In this document: piece by piece, positions 31,724 through 39,775 of the stretch | Layout: every line of letters begins with the position of its first letter | How positions within the stretch are numbered: the first letter of the stretch is position 1 | Assembly: GCF_016820515.1 (NCBI RefSeq) | Contig: NZ_JADHDV010000009.1 | Span: 1 to 64,000, forward strand | DNA: 64,000 nucleotides | From: Pseudoxanthomonas beigongshangi | Lineage (GTDB): Bacteria > Pseudomonadota > Gammaproteobacteria > Xanthomonadales > Xanthomonadaceae | Direction of reading: 5' to 3' | Made by a program: the position numbers and the translations under genes | Notes under the pieces: model-generated | Told to the model about the DNA's origin: nothing | The model's database searches: none | Seen by the model: the letters and a program-made list of their open reading frames with translations, nothing else

Positions 31724-33943
31724 ATGAAGCGGAAGCATTTGAGCCTGGCGATCGGCACCGTGTTGCTGGCGTCGGCACCCTGCGCGTTCGCGCAGGACAC
31801 GGGGACAGGCAGCGGCCAGGCGGCCAGCCGGGCGACCACCCTGGATTCGGTCACGGTGACCGCGCGCAAGCGCGAGGAAACCCTGCAGGACGTGCCGGTG
31901 GCGGTCACCGCGTTCACTTCCGAGAGCCTGGACAAGATGAATGTCCGCGACATCGGCGATCTGGACGCGCAGGTGCCCAACCTGACCATCTACGCGGCGC
32001 GCGGTTCGACCAGCACGGTCACCGCCTACATCCGCGGCATCGGCCAGGCCGATCCCCTGTGGGGCGTGGATCCGGGCGTGGGCATCTACCTGGACGACGT
32101 CTACATCGCCCGTCCGCAGGGCGCCCTGCTGGACGTGTTCGATGTCGAGCGCATTGAGGTGCTGCGCGGTCCGCAGGGCACCCTGTACGGCAAGAACACC
32201 ATCGGCGGCGCCATCAAGTACGTCTCGCGCGGCCTGCCGACCGAGACCCAGGGCTTCGCCTCGATCACCGTCGGCAACTACAACCAGCTCGACGCCAAGG
32301 CCGCCATCGGCGGCTCCCTCGGCGGGGCCGACAGCGGGCTGCGCGGACGGGTGGCGGTGGCCAGCATGAACCGCGACGGTTTCGGCGAGAACACCTATAC
32401 CCGCCAGGATGTCAGCGACAAGGAAATCAATGCCGCGCGCCTGCAACTGGGCGCCTATGCCGGCGACAACTTCGACGTGCAGTTCGCGTTCGACTGGATG
32501 GACGACCAGTCGGGCGTGCGCGGCGCCAAGATGCTGGCGGCCAATCCGCTGGCACCGGCGTATCCGCCGACTTCGGATCGCTACGACATCCGCAGCGCGA
32601 TGCGCAACGTCAACGACACCACCATGAAGGGCGCCTCGGCCACCTTCAACTGGCGGGTCAACGAGGACTGGGCGCTGAAGTACGTCGTGGCCAAGCGCGA
32701 GTCCGACACCGAGACCAACATCGACTTCGATACCACGCCGCTGACGCTGGTGGACGTGCGCGCGTTTTACAACGACAGCCAGGTCAGCCACGAAGTACAG
32801 GCCAATTACGACGGCGGCGGCCGCGCGCGCGGCGTGATGGGCATCTATGCTTTCGACGGCGACGCCGGCGGCCAGGTGCTCAACCACTTCTGGAACCCGG
32901 CCCTGCCGAACGCGCTGACCAACCCGCTGTTCGGCGATACCCAGGGCGTGGTCAATACCCAGAGCATCGCGGTGTACGCGGACTGGACGTTCGACCTGAC
33001 CGACAGGCTCAAGCTGGACGTGGGCGCGCGCTACACCGACGAGGACAAGCACGCGATCGCGCTGAATCGCTTCTACACCGGGCTGGACTACGGCACGGCA
33101 TGGGGCACGGCGGCGAACTTCGACAAGACGGTCAATTTCAAGAACTTCTCGCCCAAGGTCTCGCTGGATTACCAGATCACGCCCGACGTCATGATCTACG
33201 GCCTGGCCTCGCGCGGATTCAAGTCCGGCGGCTACAACATCCGCGCCAACACCACCGCGGTGCCGCGTTCGGGCGAGCCGTTCGACGACGAGAAGGTCGA
33301 CAGCTTCGAGATCGGCAGCAAGATGTCGTTGCTGGATCAGCGCATGTTCCTCAACCTGGCCTACTTCTACAACAAGTACGAGGACATCCAGCTGTCGGTG
33401 TTCACCTCGTACACGTTGCCGAACGGCGCGCAGAGCTTTTTCGGCGACTTCACCAACGCCGGCAAGGGCACGGTGCAGGGCCTGGAAGTGGAGTACCAGT
33501 GGCTGCCGACGGTCAACTGGCTGATCAGCGGCAACCTCGCCTGGCTGGACGCCAAGTACGACGAGTACATGGATCGCGGCGTCAACGTCGCCGACCAGCA
33601 GAAGTTCACCAACGCCCCGGAATTCTCCGGTGCGCTGAACGTGGAATACCGCACTGATCTGGCCAATGGCGGCAATCTGTCCGCGCGGGTGGGCTATGCC
33701 TACCAGAGCGAGGTGTGGCCGACCACCGATCTGAGCCCGTTGATCAGGCAGGACGGCTACGGCCTGCTCAACGCGGGCGTGATCTGGAAGGTCAACGACG
33801 CCTGGTCGTTCTCGCTGCAGGGCAGCAACCTGGCGGACAAGGAATACCGCACCACCGGCTACAACATCGGCGCCTACGGCGTGCTGACCGGCTTCTATGG
33901 TCCGCCGCGCCAGTACACGCTGACCGCGCGCTACGACTTCTGA
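31724..33943 (+). CDS. TonB-dependent outer-membrane receptor
   Basis: The 739-residue product has a Sec signal (MKRKHLSLAIGTVLLASAPC, cut after AFA), a TonB-box region near residues 40-50 (LDSVTVTARKREETLQDVPV), a plug domain (IEVLRGPQGTLYGKNTIGGAI near residue 145), a 22-strand barrel and the terminal phenylalanine (LTARYDF) required for barrel assembly. It belongs to the large iron-complex/carbohydrate receptor class; ligand cannot be read from sequence. It is divergent from the GntP permease and shares its promoter element, so a ligand that the permease also handles, such as a 3-hydroxybutyrate oligomer, is an inference. Confidence 0.92.
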   Translation: MKRKHLSLAIGTVLLASAPCAFAQDTGTGSGQAASRATTLDSVTVTARKREETLQDVPVAVTAFTSESLDKMNVRDIGDLDAQVPNLTIYAARGSTSTVTAYIRGIGQADPLWGVDPGVGIYLDDVYIARPQGALLDVFDVERIEVLRGPQGTLYGKNTIGGAIKYVSRGLPTETQGFASITVGNYNQLDAKAAIGGSLGGADSGLRGRVAVASMNRDGFGENTYTRQDVSDKEINAARLQLGAYAGDNFDVQFAFDWMDDQSGVRGAKMLAANPLAPAYPPTSDRYDIRSAMRNVNDTTMKGASATFNWRVNEDWALKYVVAKRESDTETNIDFDTTPLTLVDVRAFYNDSQVSHEVQANYDGGGRARGVMGIYAFDGDAGGQVLNHFWNPALPNALTNPLFGDTQGVVNTQSIAVYADWTFDLTDRLKLDVGARYTDEDKHAIALNRFYTGLDYGTAWGTAANFDKTVNFKNFSPKVSLDYQITPDVMIYGLASRGFKSGGYNIRANTTAVPRSGEPFDDEKVDSFEIGSKMSLLDQRMFLNLAYFYNKYEDIQLSVFTSYTLPNGAQSFFGDFTNAGKGTVQGLEVEYQWLPTVNWLISGNLAWLDAKYDEYMDRGVNVADQQKFTNAPEFSGALNVEYRTDLANGGNLSARVGYAYQSEVWPTTDLSPLIRQDGYGLLNAGVIWKVNDAWSFSLQGSNLADKEYRTTGYNIGAYGVLTGFYGPPRQYTLTARYDF

Positions 33944-33972
33944 GGTCGATGGCGGCAAACGATGGGAAAACG

Positions 33973-34000
33973 GCGGCGGCAGGCGGAAGCCTGCCGCCGC
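33973..34000. terminator. hairpin after the TonB receptor gene
   Basis: A 12-bp GC-rich stem (33973-33984 with 33989-34000) and a GGAA loop stand 29 bases after the receptor stop. No T-run follows on the plus strand; AAAA just before it would give a short U-run on the minus strand. Confidence 0.5.
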
Positions 34001-34124
34001 TGCGTTATGCTCCGCCGATGCCAGCATGTACTCCGCCGCGTCGAGTGTTTTCCGGGATCGGCTTCGATGCCGGCGCGCATCGCGGCGGAGCCATCGACGG
34101 ACCGCCGACCGCCCGGGTCGTCAC

Positions 34125-37100
34125 ATGCTGAGCCTGTGGGTGGTCGCGCTGGCCGGACTGGCCTGGCTGGCGCTGATGTTCGGCACCGCGCTGTACGGCG
34201 AGCGGCGTCCGGCCGTATTCGCCCGCCACTGGCAACATGTCTACGCGCTGTCGCTGGCGGTGCACTGCACCTCGTGGACCTTCTACGGCACCGTCACCCA
34301 GGCCGCCCGTTATGGCTGGCCGCTGCCGCCGACCTTCCTCGGCGCCATCCTGTTCTATGCGCTGGCGGTCGCGTTCCTGATGCGGCTGGTGCGGCTGGCG
34401 CGCGAGACCAACGCGACCTCGCTGGCGGATCTGATCGCCACCCGGCTGGGCCGCGACGCCTGGCTGGCGGGCACGGTCACCCTGGTCGCCGCGCTGGGCC
34501 TGATTCCCTACATCGCGCTGCAATTGAAGGCGGTGGCGATGAGTTTCGCCACGCTCACCCTGGAGGCCGGCGAGGCGGGCCAGGCGTTGCCGTTCTGGCG
34601 CGACAGCGGTCTGTACGTGGCGCTGGCGATGGCGCTGTTCGCGATGCTGTTCGGCACCCGCCGGGCCAGCGCGGCCGAGCACAATCGCGGGCTGGTGCTG
34701 GCGATGGCGTTCGAGTCGATCTTCAAGCTGGCGGCGATGCTGGCGCTCGGCGCCTTCGTCTGGTTCGGCCTGCGCGAATGGCCGGAGCTGCCGCCTGCGC
34801 CGCTGCCGCCGCAGCCGTCCGGCGGGTTCGCGCCATTCGTGCTGCTGGGCGCGCTGGCGATGTTCATCCTGCCGCACCAGTTCCACGTCGCGGTGGTCGA
34901 ATGCCGCGACGAGCGACATGTGTGGACCGCGCGCTGGCTGTTCCCGCTGTACCTGGTGCTGATCGCGCTGCCCGGACTGCCGCTGGCCCGGGCCGGAATG
35001 GCGCTGCTGGGCGGCGCGGTGCCGTCGGACATGTACGCGCTGGCGCTGCCGTTCTCGCAGGGCCACGAGGGACTGGCGCTGTTCGCCTTCCTCGGTGGAC
35101 TGAGCGCGGCCACCGGCATGGTGGTCGTCAGCACGCTGACCCTCAGCCTGATGATCGGCAACCACTGGTTCGCGCCCGGCCTGTTGCGCGGCGCCTGGTC
35201 GCGCCGCGACGGTGGCGACCAGCGCGGTGCACTGCTCGCCCTGCGCCGCACCGGCATCGCCGTGATCATGCTGCTGTCGTGGGCCTACAGCCGGCTGGTA
35301 ACCGGCAGCGACGCACTGGCCGACGTCGGCGCGGTGTCGTTCTCGGCGCTGGCCACGCTGGCGCCGGTGCTGGCGTTCGCGGTGTGGCGCCCGCAGACGC
35401 CGCCGCGCGCGGCGATCGCCGGCGTGGTCGCCGGTTTCCTGGCCTGGGCCTGGGTGCTGTTGCTGCCGACCCTGCTGTTGGCGTCCGGCAGCGCACCCGA
35501 GTGGCTGCGGGAAGGGCCGTTCGGGCAAGCCTGGCTGTCGCCGCAAGGCATGTTCGGCCTGACCGGCTGGAGTCCGCTGGGACGCGCGGTGGGCGTGAGC
35601 CTGTTCGTCGGCACGGTCGCCACCCTGCTGGCGATGGCGTGGCGTCGGGAGGCGCCGCACCAGCGGCAGCGCAACCTGGATCGGCAGACCCTGGGCGAAG
35701 CCGGGCGGCGTTTCCTCCCGCGCGAGCGGGTGGAGGAACTGCTGGCGGGCGCGCCACGCAACGGACCGGTGCCGGCGGCGATGGAGGCGCGGCTGGAACG
35801 CGAACTGTCGGCGGTGCTGGGTTCTGCGTCGGCGCGCCTGCTGCTGGACGCGGCGCGGCGCGAGAGCCGGGATCTGGATACCGTCGCGGCCATCGTCGGC
35901 GAGGCCTCGCAGGATCTGCGCTTCAACCAGCAGGTGCTGGAGGCCGCGTTGCACAACATGAGCCAGGGCATCAGCGTGGTCGATCGCGAGCAGCGGCTGG
36001 TGGCGTGGAACCGCCGCTACGAGCAGATGTTCGGATTCCCGCAAGAGCTGCTGCAGGTCGGCCGGCCGATCGCCGACCTGACCCGCTGGGCGTTGCAACG
36101 CATGCCGCACCGAGGCCAGGACGAACGCGCGCTGCAGCGGCGCATCGCGTTCATGCGCGCCGGCACGCCGCACCTGACCGAGCGCGTGTTCCCCGATGGC
36201 AGCATCGTCGAGATTCGAGGCAATCCGATGCCCGGCGGCGGCTTCGTCGCCACCTACACCGACGTCACCGCCTCGCGCCACGCCGAGCGCGATCTCAAAC
36301 GCGCCAACGAGACGCTGGAACAGCGCGTGGCCGAGCGCACCGCGTTGCTGGAAACCGCCAAGCGCGAAGCCGAGCACGCCAACGACGCCAAGAGCCGATT
36401 CCTCACCGCGATCGGCCACGACCTGCTGCAACCGCTGCATGCCGCCCACCTGTTCACCGACGCGCTCGCGCAGCAGTTGCCCGACGACGGCGCGCGCCAG
36501 TCGGCGCGGCAGATCCGCGGCGCACTGGATTCCACCACCGATCTGCTGACCGGCCTGCTCGACATGTCGCGGCTGGAAGCCGGCGGCCTGGTGCCGGAGC
36601 CGCGCGATTTTCCGTTGTCCGAGGTACTGGAACCGCTGGCGTCTGAATTCGGCGTGCTGGCCGCCGAACACGGCCTGCGTTTCCGTTACCGGCCAACGCG
36701 CCTCTGGGTGCACAGCGATCCGCAGTTGCTGCGGCGGATCCTGCAGAATTTCCTTGCCAACGCCATCCGCTATACCGCCCAGGGCGGTGTGCTGCTGGGC
36801 GTGCGCCGCGGCGCGCGCGGACGCTTGCGGATCGAGGTGCTCGATACCGGCCCCGGCATCCGCGAGCCGGAGCGGCGGTTGATCTTCGACGAGTTCCGGC
36901 GTGGCGAGGAAGCGGTCGGGCAGGGACTCGGGCTGGGCCTGTCCATCGCCGATCGCATTGCCGGCCTGCTGGAAGCGCCGCTGGGCTTGCGCAGTCGGCC
37001 GGGACGCGGGTCCGCATTCACCGTCGATCTGCCCATGGTCGCGACGCCGGCCACGGTGCAGGTTTCGACGGGCGCGTCGCGCGCCCGTCTGGCCGGCCTG

Positions 37101-37481
37101 CGCGTGCTGGCGGTGGACAATGATCCGGCCGCGCTCGACGCGCTCCGCCAGACCCTGCTGGGATGGGGCTGCGAGGTCGCCTGTGCCGCCGATGGTTCGG
37201 CTGCGGAGGCGCAACTGGCGCGTGCGCCGGCTGATGCGTGGCTGTTCGACTTCCACCTGGACGCAGGCGACACCGGCGTGGCGCTATGGCGGCGCTTGTC
37301 GGCGCGCTTCGAGGCGAGTCCCTGCCTGATCCTGTCCGCCGACCAGACCGACGCCGTCCGCCGCGCGGTGCGCGAAGCGGATCTGCCGCTGCTGGCGAAA
37401 CCGGTGCGCCCGCTGGCGCTGAAGTCGGTGCTGGACCGCCTGCTGGCGGCGCGTGCGGGCAGCGTGGCCGGCGTGTCGTGA
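34125..37481 (+). CDS. crbS: hybrid sensor histidine kinase with SLC5 symporter-like sensor (CrbS-like)
   Basis: The 1118-residue protein has an N-terminal sodium/solute-symporter-like domain of about 13 membrane segments (residues 1-500), a PAS domain (about 605-720), a coiled coil (about 725-755), a HisKA dimerisation domain with His765 in IGHDLLQPLHAAH, an ATPase domain with N box NAIRYTAQGG, DTGPGI and GLGLGLS, and a C-terminal receiver domain with Asp1042 (WLFDFHLD). This order is that of CrbS, known to act with the LuxR-type CrbR on acetate utilisation. ATG at 34125 starts the first membrane segment. The likely partner regulator is encoded at 38980-39645 on the other strand. Confidence 0.9.
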   Translation: MLSLWVVALAGLAWLALMFGTALYGERRPAVFARHWQHVYALSLAVHCTSWTFYGTVTQAARYGWPLPPTFLGAILFYALAVAFLMRLVRLARETNATSLADLIATRLGRDAWLAGTVTLVAALGLIPYIALQLKAVAMSFATLTLEAGEAGQALPFWRDSGLYVALAMALFAMLFGTRRASAAEHNRGLVLAMAFESIFKLAAMLALGAFVWFGLREWPELPPAPLPPQPSGGFAPFVLLGALAMFILPHQFHVAVVECRDERHVWTARWLFPLYLVLIALPGLPLARAGMALLGGAVPSDMYALALPFSQGHEGLALFAFLGGLSAATGMVVVSTLTLSLMIGNHWFAPGLLRGAWSRRDGGDQRGALLALRRTGIAVIMLLSWAYSRLVTGSDALADVGAVSFSALATLAPVLAFAVWRPQTPPRAAIAGVVAGFLAWAWVLLLPTLLLASGSAPEWLREGPFGQAWLSPQGMFGLTGWSPLGRAVGVSLFVGTVATLLAMAWRREAPHQRQRNLDRQTLGEAGRRFLPRERVEELLAGAPRNGPVPAAMEARLERELSAVLGSASARLLLDAARRESRDLDTVAAIVGEASQDLRFNQQVLEAALHNMSQGISVVDREQRLVAWNRRYEQMFGFPQELLQVGRPIADLTRWALQRMPHRGQDERALQRRIAFMRAGTPHLTERVFPDGSIVEIRGNPMPGGGFVATYTDVTASRHAERDLKRANETLEQRVAERTALLETAKREAEHANDAKSRFLTAIGHDLLQPLHAAHLFTDALAQQLPDDGARQSARQIRGALDSTTDLLTGLLDMSRLEAGGLVPEPRDFPLSEVLEPLASEFGVLAAEHGLRFRYRPTRLWVHSDPQLLRRILQNFLANAIRYTAQGGVLLGVRRGARGRLRIEVLDTGPGIREPERRLIFDEFRRGEEAVGQGLGLGLSIADRIAGLLEAPLGLRSRPGRGSAFTVDLPMVATPATVQVSTGASRARLAGLRVLAVDNDPAALDALRQTLLGWGCEVACAADGSAAEAQLARAPADAWLFDFHLDAGDTGVALWRRLSARFEASPCLILSADQTDAVRRAVREADLPLLAKPVRPLALKSVLDRLLAARAGSVAGVS

Positions 37482-37557
37482 GCCTTGTTTCTCCGCTTGA
37501 CCGGGAGCGGGACGGCGCGCGCGGCTAGAATGGCGGTTTTCCGACCCACCTCCCGCC

Positions 37558-38046
37558 ATGCCGTATACCCCCATCGTCGCCACGCTCGGTTATGTCCTGT
37601 CGCCGGATCGCTCGCAGGTATTGCTCATCCATCGCAATGCGCGGCTCGACGATCAGCATCTGGGCAAGTACAACGGTCTGGGCGGCAAGATCGAGCCGGA
37701 CGAGGACGTGGTCGCCGGCATGCGCCGCGAGATCCGCGAGGAGGCCGGCATCGAATGCGATGAGCTGGCGCTGCGCGGCACCATCAGCTGGCCGGGCTTC
37801 GGCAAGCAGGGCGAGGACTGGCTGGGCTTCGTGTTCCTGATCACCGCGTATTCGGGGACGCCGCACGAGCGCAATCCGGAAGGCGCGCTGGAATGGGTTC
37901 CGGTGGAGCGGATCCTGGATCTGCCGCTGTGGGACGGCGACCGCCATTTCCTGCCGCTGGTGTTCGATGCGGATCCGCGCGGGTTCCACGGGGTGATGCC
38001 GTATCGCGAGGGCCGCATGGTGTCCTGGCAGTACTCGCGCATCTGA
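37558..38046 (+). CDS. NUDIX hydrolase (MutT/8-oxo-dGTP diphosphatase-like)
   Basis: The 162-residue protein contains a perfect Nudix box at residues 43-65 (G43 x5 E49 x7 R57-E58-I59-x-E61-E62-x-G64-I65), which binds the metal for hydrolysis of nucleoside diphosphate-X bonds. The rest, with NGLGGKIEPDED and WVPVERILDLPLWDGDRHFL, resembles the MTH1/MutT-like group that cleans oxidised nucleotides; the substrate is not proven. A TAGAAT sequence 32 bases upstream may be its -10. It is not obviously tied to the neighbouring sensor kinase. Confidence 0.88.
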   Translation: MPYTPIVATLGYVLSPDRSQVLLIHRNARLDDQHLGKYNGLGGKIEPDEDVVAGMRREIREEAGIECDELALRGTISWPGFGKQGEDWLGFVFLITAYSGTPHERNPEGALEWVPVERILDLPLWDGDRHFLPLVFDADPRGFHGVMPYREGRMVSWQYSRI

Positions 38047-38090
38047 CCACGCGCCGGCGCGTCATCCGCATTACGCGGAAAGATGCGGCG

Positions 38091-38194
38091 AGGTTGTCCA
38101 CATCCGGTGTGGACCGATTCCGGAGAAACATGTGGATAAGCGCCGGCCGGCCTTGCGCGGCAAGGCTGTCAAGCAGGTTGGCGAAAAAATGACC
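38091..38194 (+). repeat. 104-base direct repeat with DnaA-box-like sites, copy A
   Basis: This unit and 38227-38330 have the same length and align without gaps at 78 of 104 positions. It contains TTGTCCACA (38094), TGTGGACCG (38108) and a perfect DnaA box TGTGGATAA (38131-38139, complement TTATCCACA). It ends with GGCGAAAAAATGACC, as does copy B. Confidence 0.85.
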
Positions 38195-38226
38195 ATTGCG
38201 TTTCACGTCCGTGAAACGAATGTTTC

Positions 38227-38330
38227 AGGTTTTCCACAGCGCATGTGGATGGTTCGCGGACAAACATGTGGATAAGCCCGCGCGGCCCTTGCGCCATGGA
38301 CCTGTCAAGATGGATGGCGAAAAAATGACC
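38227..38330 (+). repeat. 104-base direct repeat with DnaA-box-like sites, copy B
   Basis: Copy B has TTTTCCACA (38230-38238), TGTGGATGG (38244) and a perfect TGTGGATAA (38267-38275), at the same internal positions as in copy A. The start-to-start distance is 136 bases. AAACATGTGGATAAGC and the last 15 bases are the best-kept parts, pointing to selection on protein-binding sites rather than on coding. Confidence 0.85.
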
Positions 38331-38440
38331 AGGCCGGGACCGGGGCGTGACACCGGGTCGCACCCAATGGATTCCAGCGTTCACGGGAATGCCGAGGCAG
38401 GTGTTGCTACCAACGTGGAAGAAGGGATCTCCGACTGAAC

Positions 38441-38490
38441 CGAATCCCGACTCCGGCGACGCAATCCCAATCCCCAATCCCCAATCCCGG
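38441..38490. repeat. AATCCC-type short repeat units
   Basis: CGAATCCCGACTCC is followed by AATCCC-AATCCCC-AATCCCC-AATCCC units on the plus strand. They are single-arm relatives of the inverted repeats at 20795-20896 and 39656-39772, and end ten bases past the stop of the minus-strand acetyltransferase gene. Confidence 0.7.
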
Positions 38491-38499
38491 CCCCAAAGC

Positions 38500-38967
38500 C
38501 TACGGTGCCTGGAGATCCCGTCGATAGACGTGCTGGCTCTTGATGCGGATGAACCCCTGGCGCTCGTAGAACGGATGCGATTCCGCGCGGACCACGTTGG
38601 AGCGCACGACCAGTCGCGCTCCGCCCTGCTGGCGGACCCAGTCCGCGACCACGGCGACCAGTGCCGAGCCGACGCCGCCACGATGGGCATCACGATCCAC
38701 CACCAGCCCCGTGATTTCGAAGGCGTCGCCGGCCTCCAGCGACAGGCGCCGTTCGGCGACGATCCAGCCAAGCAGGCCAGGCCCGTCAGCAACCACCCGG
38801 ATAAAGTGATCCTGGCGCGGCAGCAAGCACCGCAACCGTTCCATCATCGCGGATGCAGCGACGGGATAGCCCAGCTGCCCCGACAGGCGGGCAATCTCGG
38901 TGGCATCGTCGATCGTGGCGGCGCGTGGTGCGGAAGCGGCATTCATGCGTGCATCCAGGGCTGGCAC
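38500..38967 (-). CDS. GNAT-family N-acetyltransferase
   Basis: The 155-residue product matches the GNAT fold: beta strands around GLLGWIVAERRL and AFEITGLVVDRDAHRGGVGSAL, the latter being the acetyl-CoA-binding motif with the HRGGVGSA pyrophosphate loop near residue 96, then FYERQGF near residue 130. The acceptor substrate is unknown. The given start is GTG at 38967; ATG at 38946 would remove seven residues, and neither has a strong ribosome-binding site. It may be cotranscribed after the response regulator 12 bases upstream. Confidence 0.83.
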   Translation of the reverse strand: MPALDARMNAASAPRAATIDDATEIARLSGQLGYPVAASAMMERLRCLLPRQDHFIRVVADGPGLLGWIVAERRLSLEAGDAFEITGLVVDRDAHRGGVGSALVAVVADWVRQQGGARLVVRSNVVRAESHPFYERQGFIRIKSQHVYRRDLQAP

Positions 38968-38979
38968 GCCATCATCGTC

Positions 38980-39645
38980 TCACGCCTCGAGCTGGCGGGC
39001 GGGGTCGCTGAGTTCCAGTTCACGCAGGATCACGCTGGCCTGGGTGCGGTTGCGCACGCCCAGGCGATCGAAGATCGCCGACAGGTGCGCCTTGACCGTC
39101 CGCTCCTGCACGTCCAGGCGATCGGCGATCTGCTTGTTCAACAGGCCTTCGGCCACCAGCGTCAGCACCCGGAACTGCTGCGGCGACAGGCTGGCCAGGC
39201 GCGCGGCCAGTTCGGCATCGTGGCGCGAGGACTGCGCGCGTGCGACGGTGGCGCGCAGCGCAGGCGGCAGCCATTGCTCGCAGGCAAGCACGCTGCGGAT
39301 GGCATCGCGCAGTTCCTCCAGCCCCGCGCTCTTGGGCAGGTAGCCGGCGGCGCCGTGGTCCAGCGCGCGCCGGACCACCCGTGGGTCATCGTTGGCCGAC
39401 ACCACGATCACCGCGACCGCGGGAAACTGCGCGCGGATCGCCGCCAGCCCGGCCAGCCCGTGGTTGCCGGGCATGTGCAGATCCAGCAACACCAGATCCA
39501 CGTCGTCGTGCGCGTCCAGCGCCGCCAGCACGCCGTCCAGCGATTCGGCCTCCAGCACCGACATCCGCGCCACGGCATCGGCCGCCGCGCCGCGCAGCGC
39601 GGCCCGGAACAGCGGATGGTCGTCGGCGATCAGCAGGGTAGGCAT
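38980..39645 (-). CDS. crbR: LuxR/NarL-family response regulator (CrbR-like)
   Basis: The 221-residue protein has an N-terminal receiver domain with acidic pocket Asp8-Asp9, phosphorylation site Asp55 in VLLDLHMPG, and a C-terminal GerE/LuxR helix-turn-helix (LSPQQFRVLTLVAEGL through RTVKAHLSAIFDRLGV, about residues 145-200). Its probable kinase is the CrbS-like protein encoded at 34125-37481; CrbR is known to activate acetate and related carbon genes. ATG at 39645 is chosen because the frame before it is translated repeat. No Shine-Dalgarno is seen; an inverted repeat begins ten bases upstream. Confidence 0.88.
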   Translation of the reverse strand: MPTLLIADDHPLFRAALRGAAADAVARMSVLEAESLDGVLAALDAHDDVDLVLLDLHMPGNHGLAGLAAIRAQFPAVAVIVVSANDDPRVVRRALDHGAAGYLPKSAGLEELRDAIRSVLACEQWLPPALRATVARAQSSRHDAELAARLASLSPQQFRVLTLVAEGLLNKQIADRLDVQERTVKAHLSAIFDRLGVRNRTQASVILRELELSDPARQLEA

Positions 39646-39655
39646 GGGGTTGAGG

Positions 39656-39772
39656 CCGGGATTCGGGAATGGAGAATCGGGAATCGTAGAGGCGTTTGGC
39701 CACGAGCGCGGAAACAAGGCGAACGGAGTTCTTCGCTCTTTCGATTCCTCAATCCCGACTCCCGAATCCCGG
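39656..39772. repeat. inverted repeat of the GGGATTCGGGA type between hbdH and crbR
   Basis: Arms 39656-39686 and 39742-39772 are inverted and agree at 25 of 31 positions around a 55-base loop. Outer bases CCGGGATTCGGGA are perfect. One end is three bases from the 3-hydroxybutyrate dehydrogenase stop, the other ten bases from the response-regulator start. It resembles the element at 20795-20896. Confidence 0.8.
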
Positions 39773-39775
39773 TTC

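Larger units (their letters stand above)
38047..38499. other. 450-base non-coding repeat region
   Basis: Between a plus-strand NUDIX gene and a minus-strand acetyltransferase gene there is no gene. The stretch holds a 104-base direct repeat with DnaA-box-like sites, a GTTTCACG/CGTGAAAC dyad near 38199-38218, a REP-like ATTCCAGCG/CGGGAAT segment near 38371-38390, and AATCCC-type units at 38441-38490. Open frames here are translations of the repeats. Confidence 0.8.

Noticed and set aside
30134-34027. A 1297-residue minus-strand open frame that appears to fuse the GntP permease to a long upstream part.
   Set aside because: The upstream 832 codons run antisense through the TonB receptor, with no recognisable domain. 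The permease has a clear ATG at 31531.
38091-38330. Replication origin, because of perfect DnaA boxes.
   Set aside because: No dnaA, dnaN, gidA or parAB genes and no AT-rich unwinding segment are nearby; the boxes sit in a repeated unit.
38169-38792. Paired open frames with similar sequence on the minus strand across the repeat region.
   Set aside because: The similarity is only the translation of the DNA repeat; there is no ribosome-binding site, and one frame runs into the acetyltransferase gene in the wrong phase.
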